Assembly: GCA_963848195.1 (NCBI GenBank)
Contig: CAWKCY010000005.1
Span: forward strand, 496,001 to 560,000
Source: CAVQBP01 sp963848195
GTDB lineage: Bacteria > Bacteroidota > Ignavibacteria > Ignavibacteriales > Ignavibacteriaceae
Length of the DNA stretch: 64,000 bases
Direction of reading: 5' to 3'
The notes below the pieces were generated by a model. That model saw only the letters and a program-made list of their open reading frames with translations. It was not told where the DNA came from and made no database searches. The stretch's first letter is position 1, and each line of letters begins with the position of its first letter. The translations under genes and the position numbers were made by a program. Of the stretch, positions 10,364 through 20,057 are shown in pieces.

Positions 10364-11383
10364 TTACTTAAGATTAACAGCATTTTCCTTTAATTTCATT
10401 TCAATAAAAGAAATATTCTCATTAGATGCTGTGATTTCGTTAAAACCTTTCCTTATTAAATCTTTTGAGGCTTTATTAAAATCCTTTTCCAGGGGTATTA
10501 TACAAATACCACCTAAATCGACTGCGGCTGGACTCCATAAAAAATTTGTTTCACCTTCACTGAAATAGAAAGAAGGTCTGTGCTTCTCTCTTAAAAATGC
10601 TAATATCCTCCAACCAAATTCATCTTCGTAACTGGTTAAGATATTCATCATAGGTTCAATCTGAGACTTTGAAACCGCAGAGGAAATAGAATAGAAATTA
10701 TCGAAAACCTTTTTTAATATCCTGCTCTTCTTTGATTCGAAAGAGATTATTATCCTCAATCCATCATTTATCGAAGAAAGAATTAAATCATTATTCTCAA
10801 ATAATATTCTACCGTAACGGCTTTTAAGCAGATTAAACTCACTATCAATAGGCATAAAATTTTTAGTCGCAGCTTGAAAATGTAAATGGTCAGGAGCGGA
10901 AGCTCCGCATTCGGGACCATTATAAAAAACGATGTAACGCTTTGAAAGAGCTTTTGTCAAAGATAATAATGAACCAAATGAATTTTTTATTCGTTGAGGT
11001 ATATGCTGATGATAGCTAATTGTGAAATGCTCGGGGAAAATCGGGAAGGGATTGCAAAGAATAATATATTCATTGTCAAATAGGATACCTTTCTGCTCTT
11101 CAGGGAGATTTTCTTTACATAAGAAGCATCTTCTTTCTTTTATTGACTTAGTATCAACCTTAGCAGAACTTGATACCAATCGTTTAGGATTATATTGAAC
11201 TTTTATAACATAGCCATCAAACTGAATGCTTTTTACTTTGATATCATCTAATGATTTATATCCTTCGGATAATTGCCTCCAGTTTATTTTCTGACTTGTA
11301 AGAAGGGTATTTGCAGCATCTGCATAATTGTTTTCTTTTAAAAAATCAAGGATTTTCGGATCTGTGGTAATTAAATTGCTCAA
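10364..11383 (-). CDS. HIT-superfamily nucleotidyltransferase/phosphorylase-like protein (DUF4922)
   Basis: This 339-residue soluble protein carries RRCFLCKENLP near residue 84 and the histidine-triad motif DHLHFQA near residue 165. The HxHxQ form is that of GalT and GDP-L-galactose phosphorylase relatives rather than the HxHxH of ordinary HIT hydrolases. The family matches DUF4922-type proteins of Bacteroidota. A nucleotide-sugar phosphorylase or nucleotidyltransferase activity is inferred from the motif; the substrate is unknown. It is alone between two gaps of about 115-205 bp. Confidence 0.75.
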   Translation of the reverse strand: MSNLITTDPKILDFLKENNYADAANTLLTSQKINWRQLSEGYKSLDDIKVKSIQFDGYVIKVQYNPKRLVSSSAKVDTKSIKERRCFLCKENLPEEQKGILFDNEYIILCNPFPIFPEHFTISYHQHIPQRIKNSFGSLLSLTKALSKRYIVFYNGPECGASAPDHLHFQAATKNFMPIDSEFNLLKSRYGRILFENNDLILSSINDGLRIIISFESKKSRILKKVFDNFYSISSAVSKSQIEPMMNILTSYEDEFGWRILAFLREKHRPSFYFSEGETNFLWSPAAVDLGGICIIPLEKDFNKASKDLIRKGFNEITASNENISFIEMKLKENAVNLK

Positions 11384-11497
11384 AAAATTTTATCTTTCGT
11401 AAAAAATGGAGACAATGGTCCCCTGAAATAATCTGATTAATTATTAATTGAAGTTATTTTGTGAAAATTCAGTTATTTATATAAATTAAAAGAGGGA

Positions 11498-11929
11498 TTA
11501 TTCTTTAACTTGAATACTCCCTTGAGTCAACAGCTGATCCCCAGCTCCATTAGTAATTAAGACAGTGTAGCTGCCAGGTTCCAGGTTTTCAATTGAGGTA
11601 GTAACATTAGTAAAACAAACGCATTTATCTGTTGCGGAGTTATTGTTTTTCAATTTAAGCTTTATTCTATCCCCATTTTTTTCAATTTCAAATGAGACTT
11701 TAGCATTACAGTAAGTTCTAATATCCATCGAGGCATAAACAGCATTACTCTGTTGAAAGATTACTAAATTGTCTGCAGTTTCACCATTAAATTCATCTGT
11801 AGTATTAAGTTGTTTTTCATTTCTGCATGGTTTCTGATCAAGGGAACCAAGTTTAATTTCTTCTTTTGACGAAGAACATGCAGCAAATAACAATGAAGAA
11901 ACTATTGTAATGACATAAAAAATCTTCAT
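11498..11929 (-). CDS. Small lipoprotein of unknown function
   Basis: This 143-residue protein has a clear lipoprotein signal peptide with lipobox LFAAC, cysteine at about residue 18. The mature part is polar and beta-rich, with C-x-C (KCVCF) and NGAGDQLLTQGSI near the end, which looks like a small beta-sandwich. No enzyme motif is recognised. GGGAG lies upstream of the start. It is expected to be lipid-anchored in a membrane facing the periplasm or the surface. Confidence 0.75.
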   Translation of the reverse strand: MKIFYVITIVSSLLFAACSSSKEEIKLGSLDQKPCRNEKQLNTTDEFNGETADNLVIFQQSNAVYASMDIRTYCNAKVSFEIEKNGDRIKLKLKNNNSATDKCVCFTNVTTSIENLEPGSYTVLITNGAGDQLLTQGSIQVKE

Positions 11930-12039
11930 TTTGAACTCCCGTTAATTAATTAAAAATAAACCTTACCTAAAATATAAATTATATAAATAGAATTTAAACT
12001 AATAATATCACAAAAAATATAATATGATTGAGTATGATT

Positions 12040-13161
12040 TTAATTAATATTGTTTTGGAGGACATTTTTATAAATATCTATAACTTTAGTTGTAAGGATT
12101 TCTATATCAAAATTTTCAACTGCTCTTTTCCTGGCTTTATTTCCCAGGCAAGTTCTTAATTCCGGTGAATTAATTAGTTTCTGAATTTTCATTATAAGGT
12201 CTTCTGTATTTTTTTTTTCAAATAGTAAAGATGTTTCATTATCGACAGCAATATCCAAAATACCATCAGAATTAGAACAGACAGACGGCTTTCCCATGGA
12301 CATTGCTTCAACCAAAGCAATCCCAAAAGCTTCAGCGTGAGAAGGAAACACAAAAATATCCATAACTGAAAGAATTTCCGGAGTATCGCTCCTAAATCCG
12401 CTAAAAATTATATTTGTCAAATTATATCTCAGAGCGGTCTTTTTAATCTTTGTTTCATATTCATTTTCTCCCCTGCTTGCTTCGCCAACGACTAAAAACT
12501 TCAAATTGGAATAACTTTTATTTAATTCTTTTGCAGCTGTTAGAAATTCCTCATGACCTTTACCGGGACTAAACCTCGCTATCATCCCTATTACCAATTC
12601 ATTATTTTTTATATTAAATTCTTCTCTTATCTTATCTCCTTTTTTTGTCTCCGGATTGAATTGATCTGTATTTATTCCGTTATGAAGGAGTAAAATTTTT
12701 TCTTTATTTAAAGGTGTAGTTTCCAAGAGATTTTTTTTAATAACTTCACTTATTGCAAGAGCATTCGTAATTCTATTATAGATAAATTTATGGAGTATAT
12801 CCTTTTTTGTTATAAATGAGCCTACCTGTTTGGTTAAAATCAGCGGTATATTGCTTTTTATTAAATTCAAAGCTGGAACCAGAAGCCAGAGATCCTTTGA
12901 TGCTTGAGTATGAATAAGATCAAAATTTTCTTTTCTTATTATTGTTGATACTTTCAAAGTCCCATAGGGATGTATATAACCCGCAACCTTGATTGGATGC
13001 TTGACTAAGCCTAGATTATTTGCTTCAATATGAAGGCGGGATTCAGAGAGACATAATAGTTCAACAGTAATATTTCTTTTAAGAAGCTGTTTGATAGCAG
13101 TAAGCGTGAACATTTCCATACCGCCCCAGCTTTTAGATAAACAAGAGTATAGAATCTTCAT
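12040..13161 (-). CDS. Glycosyltransferase family 4 protein
   Basis: This 373-residue enzyme has a GT-B fold. The N-terminus carries the acceptor-domain loop SKSWGGMEMFT. The C-terminal donor domain has IGMIARFSPGKGHEEF near residue 195 and the EX7E motif EAFGIALVEAMSMGKP near residue 280. It should transfer a sugar from a nucleotide donor to a lipid or polysaccharide acceptor on the cytoplasmic side. The start has no strong ribosome-binding site. No other polysaccharide gene adjoins it, so the glycan is unknown. Confidence 0.9.
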   Translation of the reverse strand: MKILYSCLSKSWGGMEMFTLTAIKQLLKRNITVELLCLSESRLHIEANNLGLVKHPIKVAGYIHPYGTLKVSTIIRKENFDLIHTQASKDLWLLVPALNLIKSNIPLILTKQVGSFITKKDILHKFIYNRITNALAISEVIKKNLLETTPLNKEKILLLHNGINTDQFNPETKKGDKIREEFNIKNNELVIGMIARFSPGKGHEEFLTAAKELNKSYSNLKFLVVGEASRGENEYETKIKKTALRYNLTNIIFSGFRSDTPEILSVMDIFVFPSHAEAFGIALVEAMSMGKPSVCSNSDGILDIAVDNETSLLFEKKNTEDLIMKIQKLINSPELRTCLGNKARKRAVENFDIEILTTKVIDIYKNVLQNNIN

Positions 13162-13255
13162 AGATATTCACGTAAGTGAAACACAAACATATTTAAGAAT
13201 AATATATTAGTAACTCATGGAGTGAAATATCTCAAAATTGTGCAAATCATAAACC

Positions 13256-13292
13256 TTGAGATTCTTCACTTCGTTCAGAATGACAGTTGTGC
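13256..13292. repeat. Interspersed repeat (TTCAGAATGACA family)
   Basis: The block contains ATTCTTCACTTCGTTCAGAA followed by TGACA and has the inverted ends ATTCT/AGAAT. Related copies are at 22656-22697 and 30695-30750. All three are intergenic. This looks like a dispersed non-coding repeat of the genome rather than a regulatory site of one gene. Confidence 0.5.
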
Positions 13293-13302
13293 TTGACATG
13301 AA

Positions 13303-14655
13303 TTAGTAAATCTTTTTCAGCTTTGCGTCTTTAAAATAATGCAATAATATTTCATCAAATTGGTGCCCGATAGCAGCCATAACTGCAGCACCAATCTGGC
13401 ATAGTCCAACACCATGTCCCCAGCCGGCACCGGAAATTATAAATTTTTGAGGGATACTCTTTTGTATATTAAATTTATCTATAATAATAGCGGAACTATA
13501 AAGATGAGATGTTGATAGAGTTCTTCTAATTTCCAATTCTTTACCAATAGTTAATGTTTTTTTAGTTCCGACTATTTTTAACTTAATCAGCCTGGAAGAA
13601 TCGCCTCTTTGAATAGGAACCAAATCAATAATCTCACCAAAGTCAGTTTTGCTTTTTAATTTTATAATATCGGATAATTCCTTTTGAGAATATTCAATTT
13701 TCCAACGGTAGAAATCTTTTGTCTCCTGGTCATAGGGCATAAGAAATTGGGAAAGGATCCTTTCGTCTTTGGTATTGCAATAAGCAGAAGGATTCCCTTT
13801 AATCCATTTCTTAGCAATATTTTCATTTGAGAAATTTAAGTTAAAATTTTCAGGGTAATATTTATAATCTATAACCGAAGAAAGGTATTCATACACTTTA
13901 GGTTCCCATACATTCTGAAATGATTCGCTCACCCCGCCGCAAGATTTTGAATATCTTGTATCGCAGATATTATTATTAAAAGCTAAGACAATACCTCTCG
14001 TTTCTTCAATAGCGGACAGAGCAGTATTGGAGAATATTTTTGTTATGCCTTGATACCGCTGACAATGATCATCTGCACAAACATCAAAGAGTTTATGTTC
14101 CTGCCGATCATACCATTTAATCAATTCATCGCCGGATTCATAATTCTTATCAAGGATTTCATTTTGTTTTACAGCTAATCTTGATTTTTCAAGCTGTGCC
14201 AGAACCCAGCTTCGAGAAACTATTGCATGGGATTTTAGCAGCTGAATAGAACTTTTAGCATTCATTTCGGAAGAAATTACACTAATCAAATATTTTTCAA
14301 GGGGCAGGATATTTATTACTATAATTTTATTATTATCGCGTTTTAATTTTAATGAACCGGTAAATCGTTGTTTTTCCTTCCTTTCCCAATGAAAATCAAT
14401 ACCAATAGTAACTTCTTTTATGAGAAAAGAATCAGCATCTTTATCGAGAGGTTCAAATAAAATTTCATTAGATATTTCAATTTTTTCATCATCTCTTTTA
14501 CAGACTATACTATTTTCAATAACTTCAGCATTAAACCTACCGCTAAAAGTTTGTTTTAATCCGGATGTTTTAAAATCACCGTAAAGCTCAAAAACGATTT
14601 TTTCTTCGGTTAAAATACCGACACTTATTTGTGGTTCTTCTGTAAATGTAATCAT
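13303..14655 (-). CDS. SpoIID/LytB domain protein
   Basis: This 450-residue protein has the SpoIID core: LPLEKYLISVISSEMNA near residue 120 with the conserved Glu, then SHAIVSRSWVLAQL. Further on are YSKSCGGVSE and the C-terminal GWGHGVGLCQIGA. SpoIID-type proteins are lytic transglycosylases that cleave peptidoglycan stripped of stem peptides. No signal peptide is visible at this start, which is unusual for a peptidoglycan enzyme, so location is uncertain. In non-sporulating Bacteroidota such proteins are common and their role is open. Confidence 0.85.
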   Translation of the reverse strand: MITFTEEPQISVGILTEEKIVFELYGDFKTSGLKQTFSGRFNAEVIENSIVCKRDDEKIEISNEILFEPLDKDADSFLIKEVTIGIDFHWERKEKQRFTGSLKLKRDNNKIIVINILPLEKYLISVISSEMNAKSSIQLLKSHAIVSRSWVLAQLEKSRLAVKQNEILDKNYESGDELIKWYDRQEHKLFDVCADDHCQRYQGITKIFSNTALSAIEETRGIVLAFNNNICDTRYSKSCGGVSESFQNVWEPKVYEYLSSVIDYKYYPENFNLNFSNENIAKKWIKGNPSAYCNTKDERILSQFLMPYDQETKDFYRWKIEYSQKELSDIIKLKSKTDFGEIIDLVPIQRGDSSRLIKLKIVGTKKTLTIGKELEIRRTLSTSHLYSSAIIIDKFNIQKSIPQKFIISGAGWGHGVGLCQIGAAVMAAIGHQFDEILLHYFKDAKLKKIY

Positions 14656-14823
14656 TAAAAAAACTGAAATTTAAGAATTGAATATAAGAATTAAAGGATA
14701 TTAATTGTAAGTCCCCACAAAATGGAGAATATTTGTAATTATTCAGAAACTTTTTAATTTAGCGCTTCAATTCATGAATATAATATGTTAAAATATTATA
14801 AAATTAGGAATTATGGAATTAAA

Positions 14824-15759
14824 ATGATAAAAAACAAGAATAAAATAGTTAATATAATAGGATTCCCAATGGATCTTGGTTCCGGGAGACGAGGGGTAGA
14901 TATGGGACCATCGGCAATAAGAATTGCCGGTATTGAAAAAAAGCTTTTAAAACTCGGATATAGGGTAATTGACAGCGGAGATATTTTTATTCAGAATATT
15001 GAACAGCAAATCCCGAAAACATTCGGAACAGATCCTCAATTAAAGTATTTGCCTGAAATACTTAAGACGACAAAAATATTGGGGAAGAAAGTTGAGAAAG
15101 TACTTGAGCAAAATCAATTTCCTCTCTGTCTCGGAGGAGATCATTCAATGGCAATAGGAACAATAGCAGGGATTTCTTCATATTGCAGAAATAGAAACTT
15201 AGAATTAGGTGTAATCTGGGTAGATGCGCATGCCGATATGAATACCGATAAAACAACTCCATCCGGAAATATTCACGGAATGCCGATGGCGTGTTCTTTA
15301 GGAATCGGAGATGATAGATTAGTTAATATCCTGGATTTTTCACCAAAAGTTAAACCGGAGAATTGTGCACTAATAGGAATAAGAAGTATTGATACACTAG
15401 AAAAGAAAAATATTAAAGATCTAGGAATAACTGTTTATACAATGGCGGATATTGATAGGCAGGGAATACATAGAATAATAGCTAAAGTATTAAGACAATT
15501 TCAAAAAAAGGTAAACCATATTCATGTAAGCTTTGATCTGGATGTTGTTGATCCAACATTTGCACCCGGAGTAGGGACGCCAGTCCCGGGAGGGTTAAGT
15601 TACCGTGAGGCACACTTGCTAATGGAATCAATAGCAGAATGCGGATGTATGTCTTCGCTTGAGGTGACTGAAGTCAACCCGATTTTAGATAGCAGAAATA
15701 AAAGTGCTGAATTTGCAACTGATATAATAGCATCCAGTATGGGTGAAAGAATATTGTAA
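14824..15759 (+). CDS. rocF: Arginase (ureohydrolase family)
   Basis: It hydrolyses arginine to ornithine and urea using a two-manganese centre. Metal ligands are all visible: GGDHSMA, WVDAHADMNT and SFDLDVVDP, with the arginase-type FAPGVGTPVPGG loop. The family N-terminus is INIIGFPMDLG-like, so the ATG at 14824 (311 residues) is preferred to the ATG at 14785, which would add 13 unrelated residues; neither has a strong ribosome-binding site. Formiminoglutamase or agmatinase are alternatives, but the overall motif set favours arginase. The next gene follows after 42 bp. Confidence 0.88.
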   Translation: MIKNKNKIVNIIGFPMDLGSGRRGVDMGPSAIRIAGIEKKLLKLGYRVIDSGDIFIQNIEQQIPKTFGTDPQLKYLPEILKTTKILGKKVEKVLEQNQFPLCLGGDHSMAIGTIAGISSYCRNRNLELGVIWVDAHADMNTDKTTPSGNIHGMPMACSLGIGDDRLVNILDFSPKVKPENCALIGIRSIDTLEKKNIKDLGITVYTMADIDRQGIHRIIAKVLRQFQKKVNHIHVSFDLDVVDPTFAPGVGTPVPGGLSYREAHLLMESIAECGCMSSLEVTEVNPILDSRNKSAEFATDIIASSMGERIL

Positions 15760-15801
15760 TATTTTTATTATTATATTTATGAACATTAATACAGATTTAT
15801 A

Positions 15802-16308
15802 TTGAATAAGCATCACCAGTCAATTTTAATTTACTTACTTACTTTCCTAGTTCTCTCAATTTTACTAAAACTTTGGGGAATAATAGATTTTGCAAATAAT
15901 GAGATATGGGGATACGGTTTAATTTTTTATGGTATCAGCCTTGTTTATATTTCATTCGGAAATAACCGGAGGGGAAGATTATTCATCGGTTCCATTCTAT
16001 TTTTATCCGGTTTATTCCTTTTTATAGTTAGCAAATTTGAATTTTTTGATGTTTCAAGGCTTATTATACCGGCACTGCTTTTAATATTTTCAATTAGTTT
16101 TTTTATGTTATTTCTTGATAATCTACAGGAAAAATCGGTTCTTTATATATCTGTTATATTTTTCATTGCCGTCACAATTGTTACATTATATAATGGTGAG
16201 ATTAGTTTTCCGGCTTTTATAGATTCCATTCTGCAGATAACTTTAAATTATTGGCCGGTAGTAATAATTGCTATTGGGATAATTTTAATTATACATAGGG
16301 AGGATTAA
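15802..16308 (+). CDS. Small polytopic membrane protein (LiaF-TM-like)
   Basis: This 168-residue protein starts at TTG and is almost entirely hydrophobic, with about five transmembrane segments. The C-terminal pattern NYWPVVIIAIGIILI resembles the LiaI/LiaF-type transmembrane region (DUF5668-like). It follows arginase closely and ends at a strong inverted repeat. Function is unknown; nothing links it to arginine metabolism except position. Confidence 0.6.
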   Translation: MNKHHQSILIYLLTFLVLSILLKLWGIIDFANNEIWGYGLIFYGISLVYISFGNNRRGRLFIGSILFLSGLFLFIVSKFEFFDVSRLIIPALLLIFSISFFMLFLDNLQEKSVLYISVIFFIAVTIVTLYNGEISFPAFIDSILQITLNYWPVVIIAIGIILIIHRED

Positions 16309-16325
16309 GATAAATTATAATAAGA

Positions 16326-17427
16326 TTACAAAATTGCAAGATTGAAAACAATCTTGCAATTTAGTATTCTAGTAAAAAAACTTTTGGTTTGGTTTTGACA
16401 TTGGTAAAATAATGGTAATAAAATAGATTTATTTTTTACTGCTTTTAGTTTTTTATTATTAAAAGGATCTATTCTATTCTCAAAATTGGGGCGGTAAAAG
16501 TCATTACTTTCAAGTTCCTGAATCCATCCGTTTTCTAATCCAAATTTATCAAGTAATTCGATAGCCCTTGCATATTCTGAATGGGAAATTGTTCTGCTAA
16601 TTAACATATGTCTCGCTGCAATGTTCGAAGGATAGTATTGTGCCATTAAGGAGATATGAATACTGGGATCAAGGTCTGCAATAAATTCAAAAACTTTTTC
16701 TGTTTCAGCTAGACCATTAGGTAAAATCAAGTGCCTTAAAATTAAACCGCGTACTACTATTCCATTTTCATAAATAAGTTCACTTCCTACCTGTTTGTAC
16801 ATTTCGGAAACAGCTTCCTTAGTCCTATCAAAATAGTCATTCACTTTAGAATAATTCTTTCCTTCTTCATTGTTACCATATTTAAAATCGGGTAAATATA
16901 TATCAATTATTCCATCAAATAATTTTAAAGTTTCAACAGAATCATAGCCATTAGTGTTATAAATAATTGGTAAATAGAGACCTTTTTCAACTGCCAATTT
17001 AATAGACTTGAATATGGGGACTGCAAAATGAGTAGGTGAAACCAAACCGATGTTATGACATTCTCTATTCTGCAATTCCAGCATTATATCAGAAAGGCGT
17101 TCGAGTTCAATTTCATTTTCTTTTTCAATTTTAGGTTTTTGACTAATCGTAAAATTTTGGCAATAAACGCATTTTAGATTACAATTCCCAAAGAAAATGT
17201 TTCCGGCACCTTTAGTTCCGGAAAGAACGGGTTCTTCTCCAAAATGAGGAGTATAAGAAGAAACTATTGGTAATTCTCCACTTGCACAAATCCCCAGTTC
17301 ACCTTTTGTACGGTTTACCTGCAATTGCGGGGACAGCTTGTACAAGAATGAAGGATAGAATCTGCCAGTTCTTCTCTTAGATTGAACTCTTCGATGCTAA
17401 TATTTTTATAAGAAGGAATAAAATTCA
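16326..17427 (-). CDS. Radical SAM protein, PflA-like, with one frameshift near its N-terminus
   Basis: The radical SAM cluster motif is GNCNLKCVYCQNF (CxxxCxxC). The family resembles the uncharacterised pyruvate-formate-lyase-activating-enzyme-like proteins. The intact frame starts at the TTG at 17345, but upstream codons from the ATG at 17427 encode a family-typical N-terminus with HSCTSCPRNC. That frame runs into a stop because one G is missing at about 17318; restoring it joins CR to VNRTKGELG. The restored protein is about 365 residues. The last codons run through a perfect inverted repeat, so the original stop may also have changed. Substrate unknown. Confidence 0.8.
16331..16362. terminator. 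Strong inverted repeat between convergent genes
   Basis: A perfect 14-bp stem AAATTGCAAGATTG with a 4-base AAAA loop lies just after the membrane-protein gene and overlaps the end of the convergent radical SAM gene. It could act as a terminator, but neither side has a long U run: the minus-strand copy is followed by TGTAATC and the plus-strand copy by AGTATTC. Confidence 0.55.
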
Positions 17428-17470
17428 TTATTATAATTTTTTATAATTATATGATATAATTTAATAATAA

Positions 17471-19618
17471 TTAATTGGATTTATTCGGATTAGATAGGAA
17501 TTCGGAAGGTGAGTAACCGAATAGATTTTTGAAGCATTCGGCAAAATAAGAAGGATTGCTAAATCCTACTTCAAAAGAAATTTCGGAAATATTCCCTTTT
17601 TTCACGGATAGTAGTTTCACTGCCCTTTTCAACCGGAAGTTTCTTATAAATTCGCTTGCAGATTGATCGGTAACAGCCGATAACTTTCTATGCAGCTGCA
17701 TTCTGCTTAAACCAGCTTTTTTCGAAAATTCATCAGCCGTGAAATTCTCATTGGTATAATTATGTTCAAGGATTTCTAAAATTCTTGTTAAGAACTTCTC
17801 ATCAGATGAAGTAATTGCTATTTCTTTTGGTTCTATCAGGAATTCTTTTCTAAATCTCTGCCTTAATTTTTTTCTTTGTTCAATTAAATTACTAACCCTG
17901 ATTTGAAGTTCCTTAATTTTGAAAGGTTTTGTCATATAATCATCTGCACCGGTTTCCAATCCTTCCAATTTATTTTCTAAAGTTGAGCGGGCAGTTAGAA
18001 GTATAATTGGAATATGACTGGTTCTTTCATCCTTTTTAATTTTTTCACAAAATTCTATTCCATCCATTTCAGGCATTTTAATATCGCTAATAATTAAATC
18101 CGGTATAAGTTCAAATGATTTTTCCAGCCCTTCCATTCCATTGGCAGATTCAAAAACAGAATATTGTGTACCAATATTTTCTTTCATAAACCTTTGCAAA
18201 TCGATATTATCTTCAACGATTAAAATTTTAGGAACATCTTCTGTTTTCTCATTCTCAAAAACAATTTTCTCTTCCGGTTTTTGCATATTCAGGGGTTTAG
18301 GTTCAAATTTAACTTTTTGTTTTTTTTCTACAATAAAATCTTTATATAATTCCTTATTTATAGGGAGGAAAATATTGAATCTTGTTCCTTTATTTAATTC
18401 ACTTTTGACTGTAATTGAACCATGATGGAGTTCAACTAATTCTTTTACCAAAGCCAAGCCGATTCCGGTGCCTTCTTGAATAGCCGATGATTCAGCTTTA
18501 TAAAAACGATTAAATACATTTTTTATATCTTCGGGGCTAATACCTATCCCATTGTCTGAGACAATAATATTTACATCTTCTTCAATCTTAGAAACGGAGA
18601 TAGTAATATTTCCCCCATTGTTAGAAAATTTTAATGCATTTGAAAGGAGGTTACTGATAATTTTTTCCATTTTATCCTTATCAAAAAATATTTCCAGAAT
18701 ATCAATTGAAGAATTAAACTCAAGTTTAATATTTTTGTTTTCGGCTAATAGCTGGAATGATGCTAAAATTCCCCTTATGAAATTAATCAAATCCGCATTT
18801 TCTATTTCCAGACTCATTTTCCCCGCATCAATTGAAGAAAGATCGAGCAGCTGATTTATAAGGGATAGAAGTTTTCTGGCATTTTTATATATTAAATTAT
18901 ATTGTTCCTGAACATTGTCAATTTGCGTTTGAGACATCAATTTTTCCATAGGTCCGAGAATAAGAGTTAGAGGTGTTCTAAATTCATGAGAAATATCCGT
19001 AAAAAAATCAGTTTTTATTCGATCTAATTCTTGTAATTTTTCAGTTTCTTTTCTCTTTTTAAAAGTCTCTTCCTGCAGCTGTAAATTTTTGATTAATTGA
19101 CTTGCCTGGACTGAAATTATTGATAATAAAGTAAGGTCATTTTCTTGAAATTTTGTTCCGTTTTTTTTGTTCACTACCATCATGATTCCCATAATCTTTC
19201 CTTCAAGCCACATAGGTACACATAAAACAGAGTGAATTTCTTTCTTTTCCTGATCAGATGCATCAAATCTTTTATCAATTGCAAGATTTTCGATAATTAA
19301 AGGTTCTTTATTAAGGAGGACCCAACCGGTAATATTGGATCCTATATGATAAGTACGCTGCAATTTGCTTGAATCATCTCTCCGGATATATGTAGTAAAC
19401 GGATCATTCTGATTTTTAGTAACAAGAAGAATTGAACCTTGTTCGGCATCTAAAGCAAGTATTGACTTTTGGACAATTATATTTAGCATTTGATCTACAT
19501 CAGTTGCTTTTCTAGCTGAAACAGCAATTTCATTTAGAACTTTTAACTCTTCAACAGCTTCTTTAAGGCGCTTAACCTCCTGTTCAAGCTCATTTATTTT
19601 ATATGAAGATTTTGCCAT
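17471..19618 (-). CDS. Soluble hybrid sensor: GAF, histidine kinase, receiver and AraC domain (cassette copy A)
   Basis: This 715-residue protein has no membrane segment. It contains an N-terminal coiled coil (about 5-35), a GAF domain (40-180), a HisKA domain with His211 in DISHEFRTP, an ATPase domain with NLLSNALKF, DNGIGI and GTGIGLAL (310-420), a receiver with phospho-acceptor Asp512 in IISDIKMPEMDG, and an AraC-type helix-turn-helix region (about 605-710). Sensing, phosphorelay and DNA binding are therefore on one cytoplasmic protein. It is the last gene of a cassette and is closely similar in every domain to the copy at 23953-26127. The ligand of the GAF domain is unknown. Confidence 0.93.
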   Translation of the reverse strand: MAKSSYKINELEQEVKRLKEAVEELKVLNEIAVSARKATDVDQMLNIIVQKSILALDAEQGSILLVTKNQNDPFTTYIRRDDSSKLQRTYHIGSNITGWVLLNKEPLIIENLAIDKRFDASDQEKKEIHSVLCVPMWLEGKIMGIMMVVNKKNGTKFQENDLTLLSIISVQASQLIKNLQLQEETFKKRKETEKLQELDRIKTDFFTDISHEFRTPLTLILGPMEKLMSQTQIDNVQEQYNLIYKNARKLLSLINQLLDLSSIDAGKMSLEIENADLINFIRGILASFQLLAENKNIKLEFNSSIDILEIFFDKDKMEKIISNLLSNALKFSNNGGNITISVSKIEEDVNIIVSDNGIGISPEDIKNVFNRFYKAESSAIQEGTGIGLALVKELVELHHGSITVKSELNKGTRFNIFLPINKELYKDFIVEKKQKVKFEPKPLNMQKPEEKIVFENEKTEDVPKILIVEDNIDLQRFMKENIGTQYSVFESANGMEGLEKSFELIPDLIISDIKMPEMDGIEFCEKIKKDERTSHIPIILLTARSTLENKLEGLETGADDYMTKPFKIKELQIRVSNLIEQRKKLRQRFRKEFLIEPKEIAITSSDEKFLTRILEILEHNYTNENFTADEFSKKAGLSRMQLHRKLSAVTDQSASEFIRNFRLKRAVKLLSVKKGNISEISFEVGFSNPSYFAECFKNLFGYSPSEFLSNPNKSN

Positions 19619-19672
19619 CTATGAATTTTTCTATTACTATAAAAAATGTTAAGGTAATTTATCAAAAAATTT

Positions 19673-19993
19673 TTAGCCTTTAATAACAATAACAGGATTA
19701 GAGTTTCCTTCAGCAAAATTTTTTGTATTTTCATGATAGATTGCATAATGATATTGTTTTTTTTCTCCTTCTGATGGTTTATGAGTTACTTCCAGTTCAA
19801 AAGTCTCCCCCATAGCCACATCAAATATCCTATTTTTTGAATTAAAAATCTCATATGCATCAGGGACAAAAATAGAGATATTAGAATCTGCAGCCTCCCA
19901 TGAAATAGTATCACCATGGCTTGCTTCGATTTTATCTATAAACACACCATTTTTTTGATAAGATTTAACAGGAACATTTTTCCCATTTTTCAT
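19673..19993 (-). CDS. Small beta-rich protein of the signalling cassette (copy A)
   Basis: This is a 106-residue soluble protein with no signal peptide. The start at 19993 is chosen because GGAGGT lies four bases before the ATG; an upstream in-frame start would add 32 residues and run into the kinase gene. The sequence resembles a cupredoxin-like sandwich: HGDTISWEA, IFVPDAYEIF, then YHYAIYHENTKNFAEGNSNP. It shares GD.I.W.A.D and HY..YH...F.GNS.P with the paralogue at 26142-26486. No Cys or Met copper ligand set is seen, but two His are conserved. Function unknown. Confidence 0.72.
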   Translation of the reverse strand: MKNGKNVPVKSYQKNGVFIDKIEASHGDTISWEAADSNISIFVPDAYEIFNSKNRIFDVAMGETFELEVTHKPSEGEKKQYHYAIYHENTKNFAEGNSNPVIVIKG

Positions 19994-20057
19994 ATGACCT
20001 CCATATTTAATTTTATTACTTGATTTTATCCATGTGACAACGTTACAAAAAGTTAAT

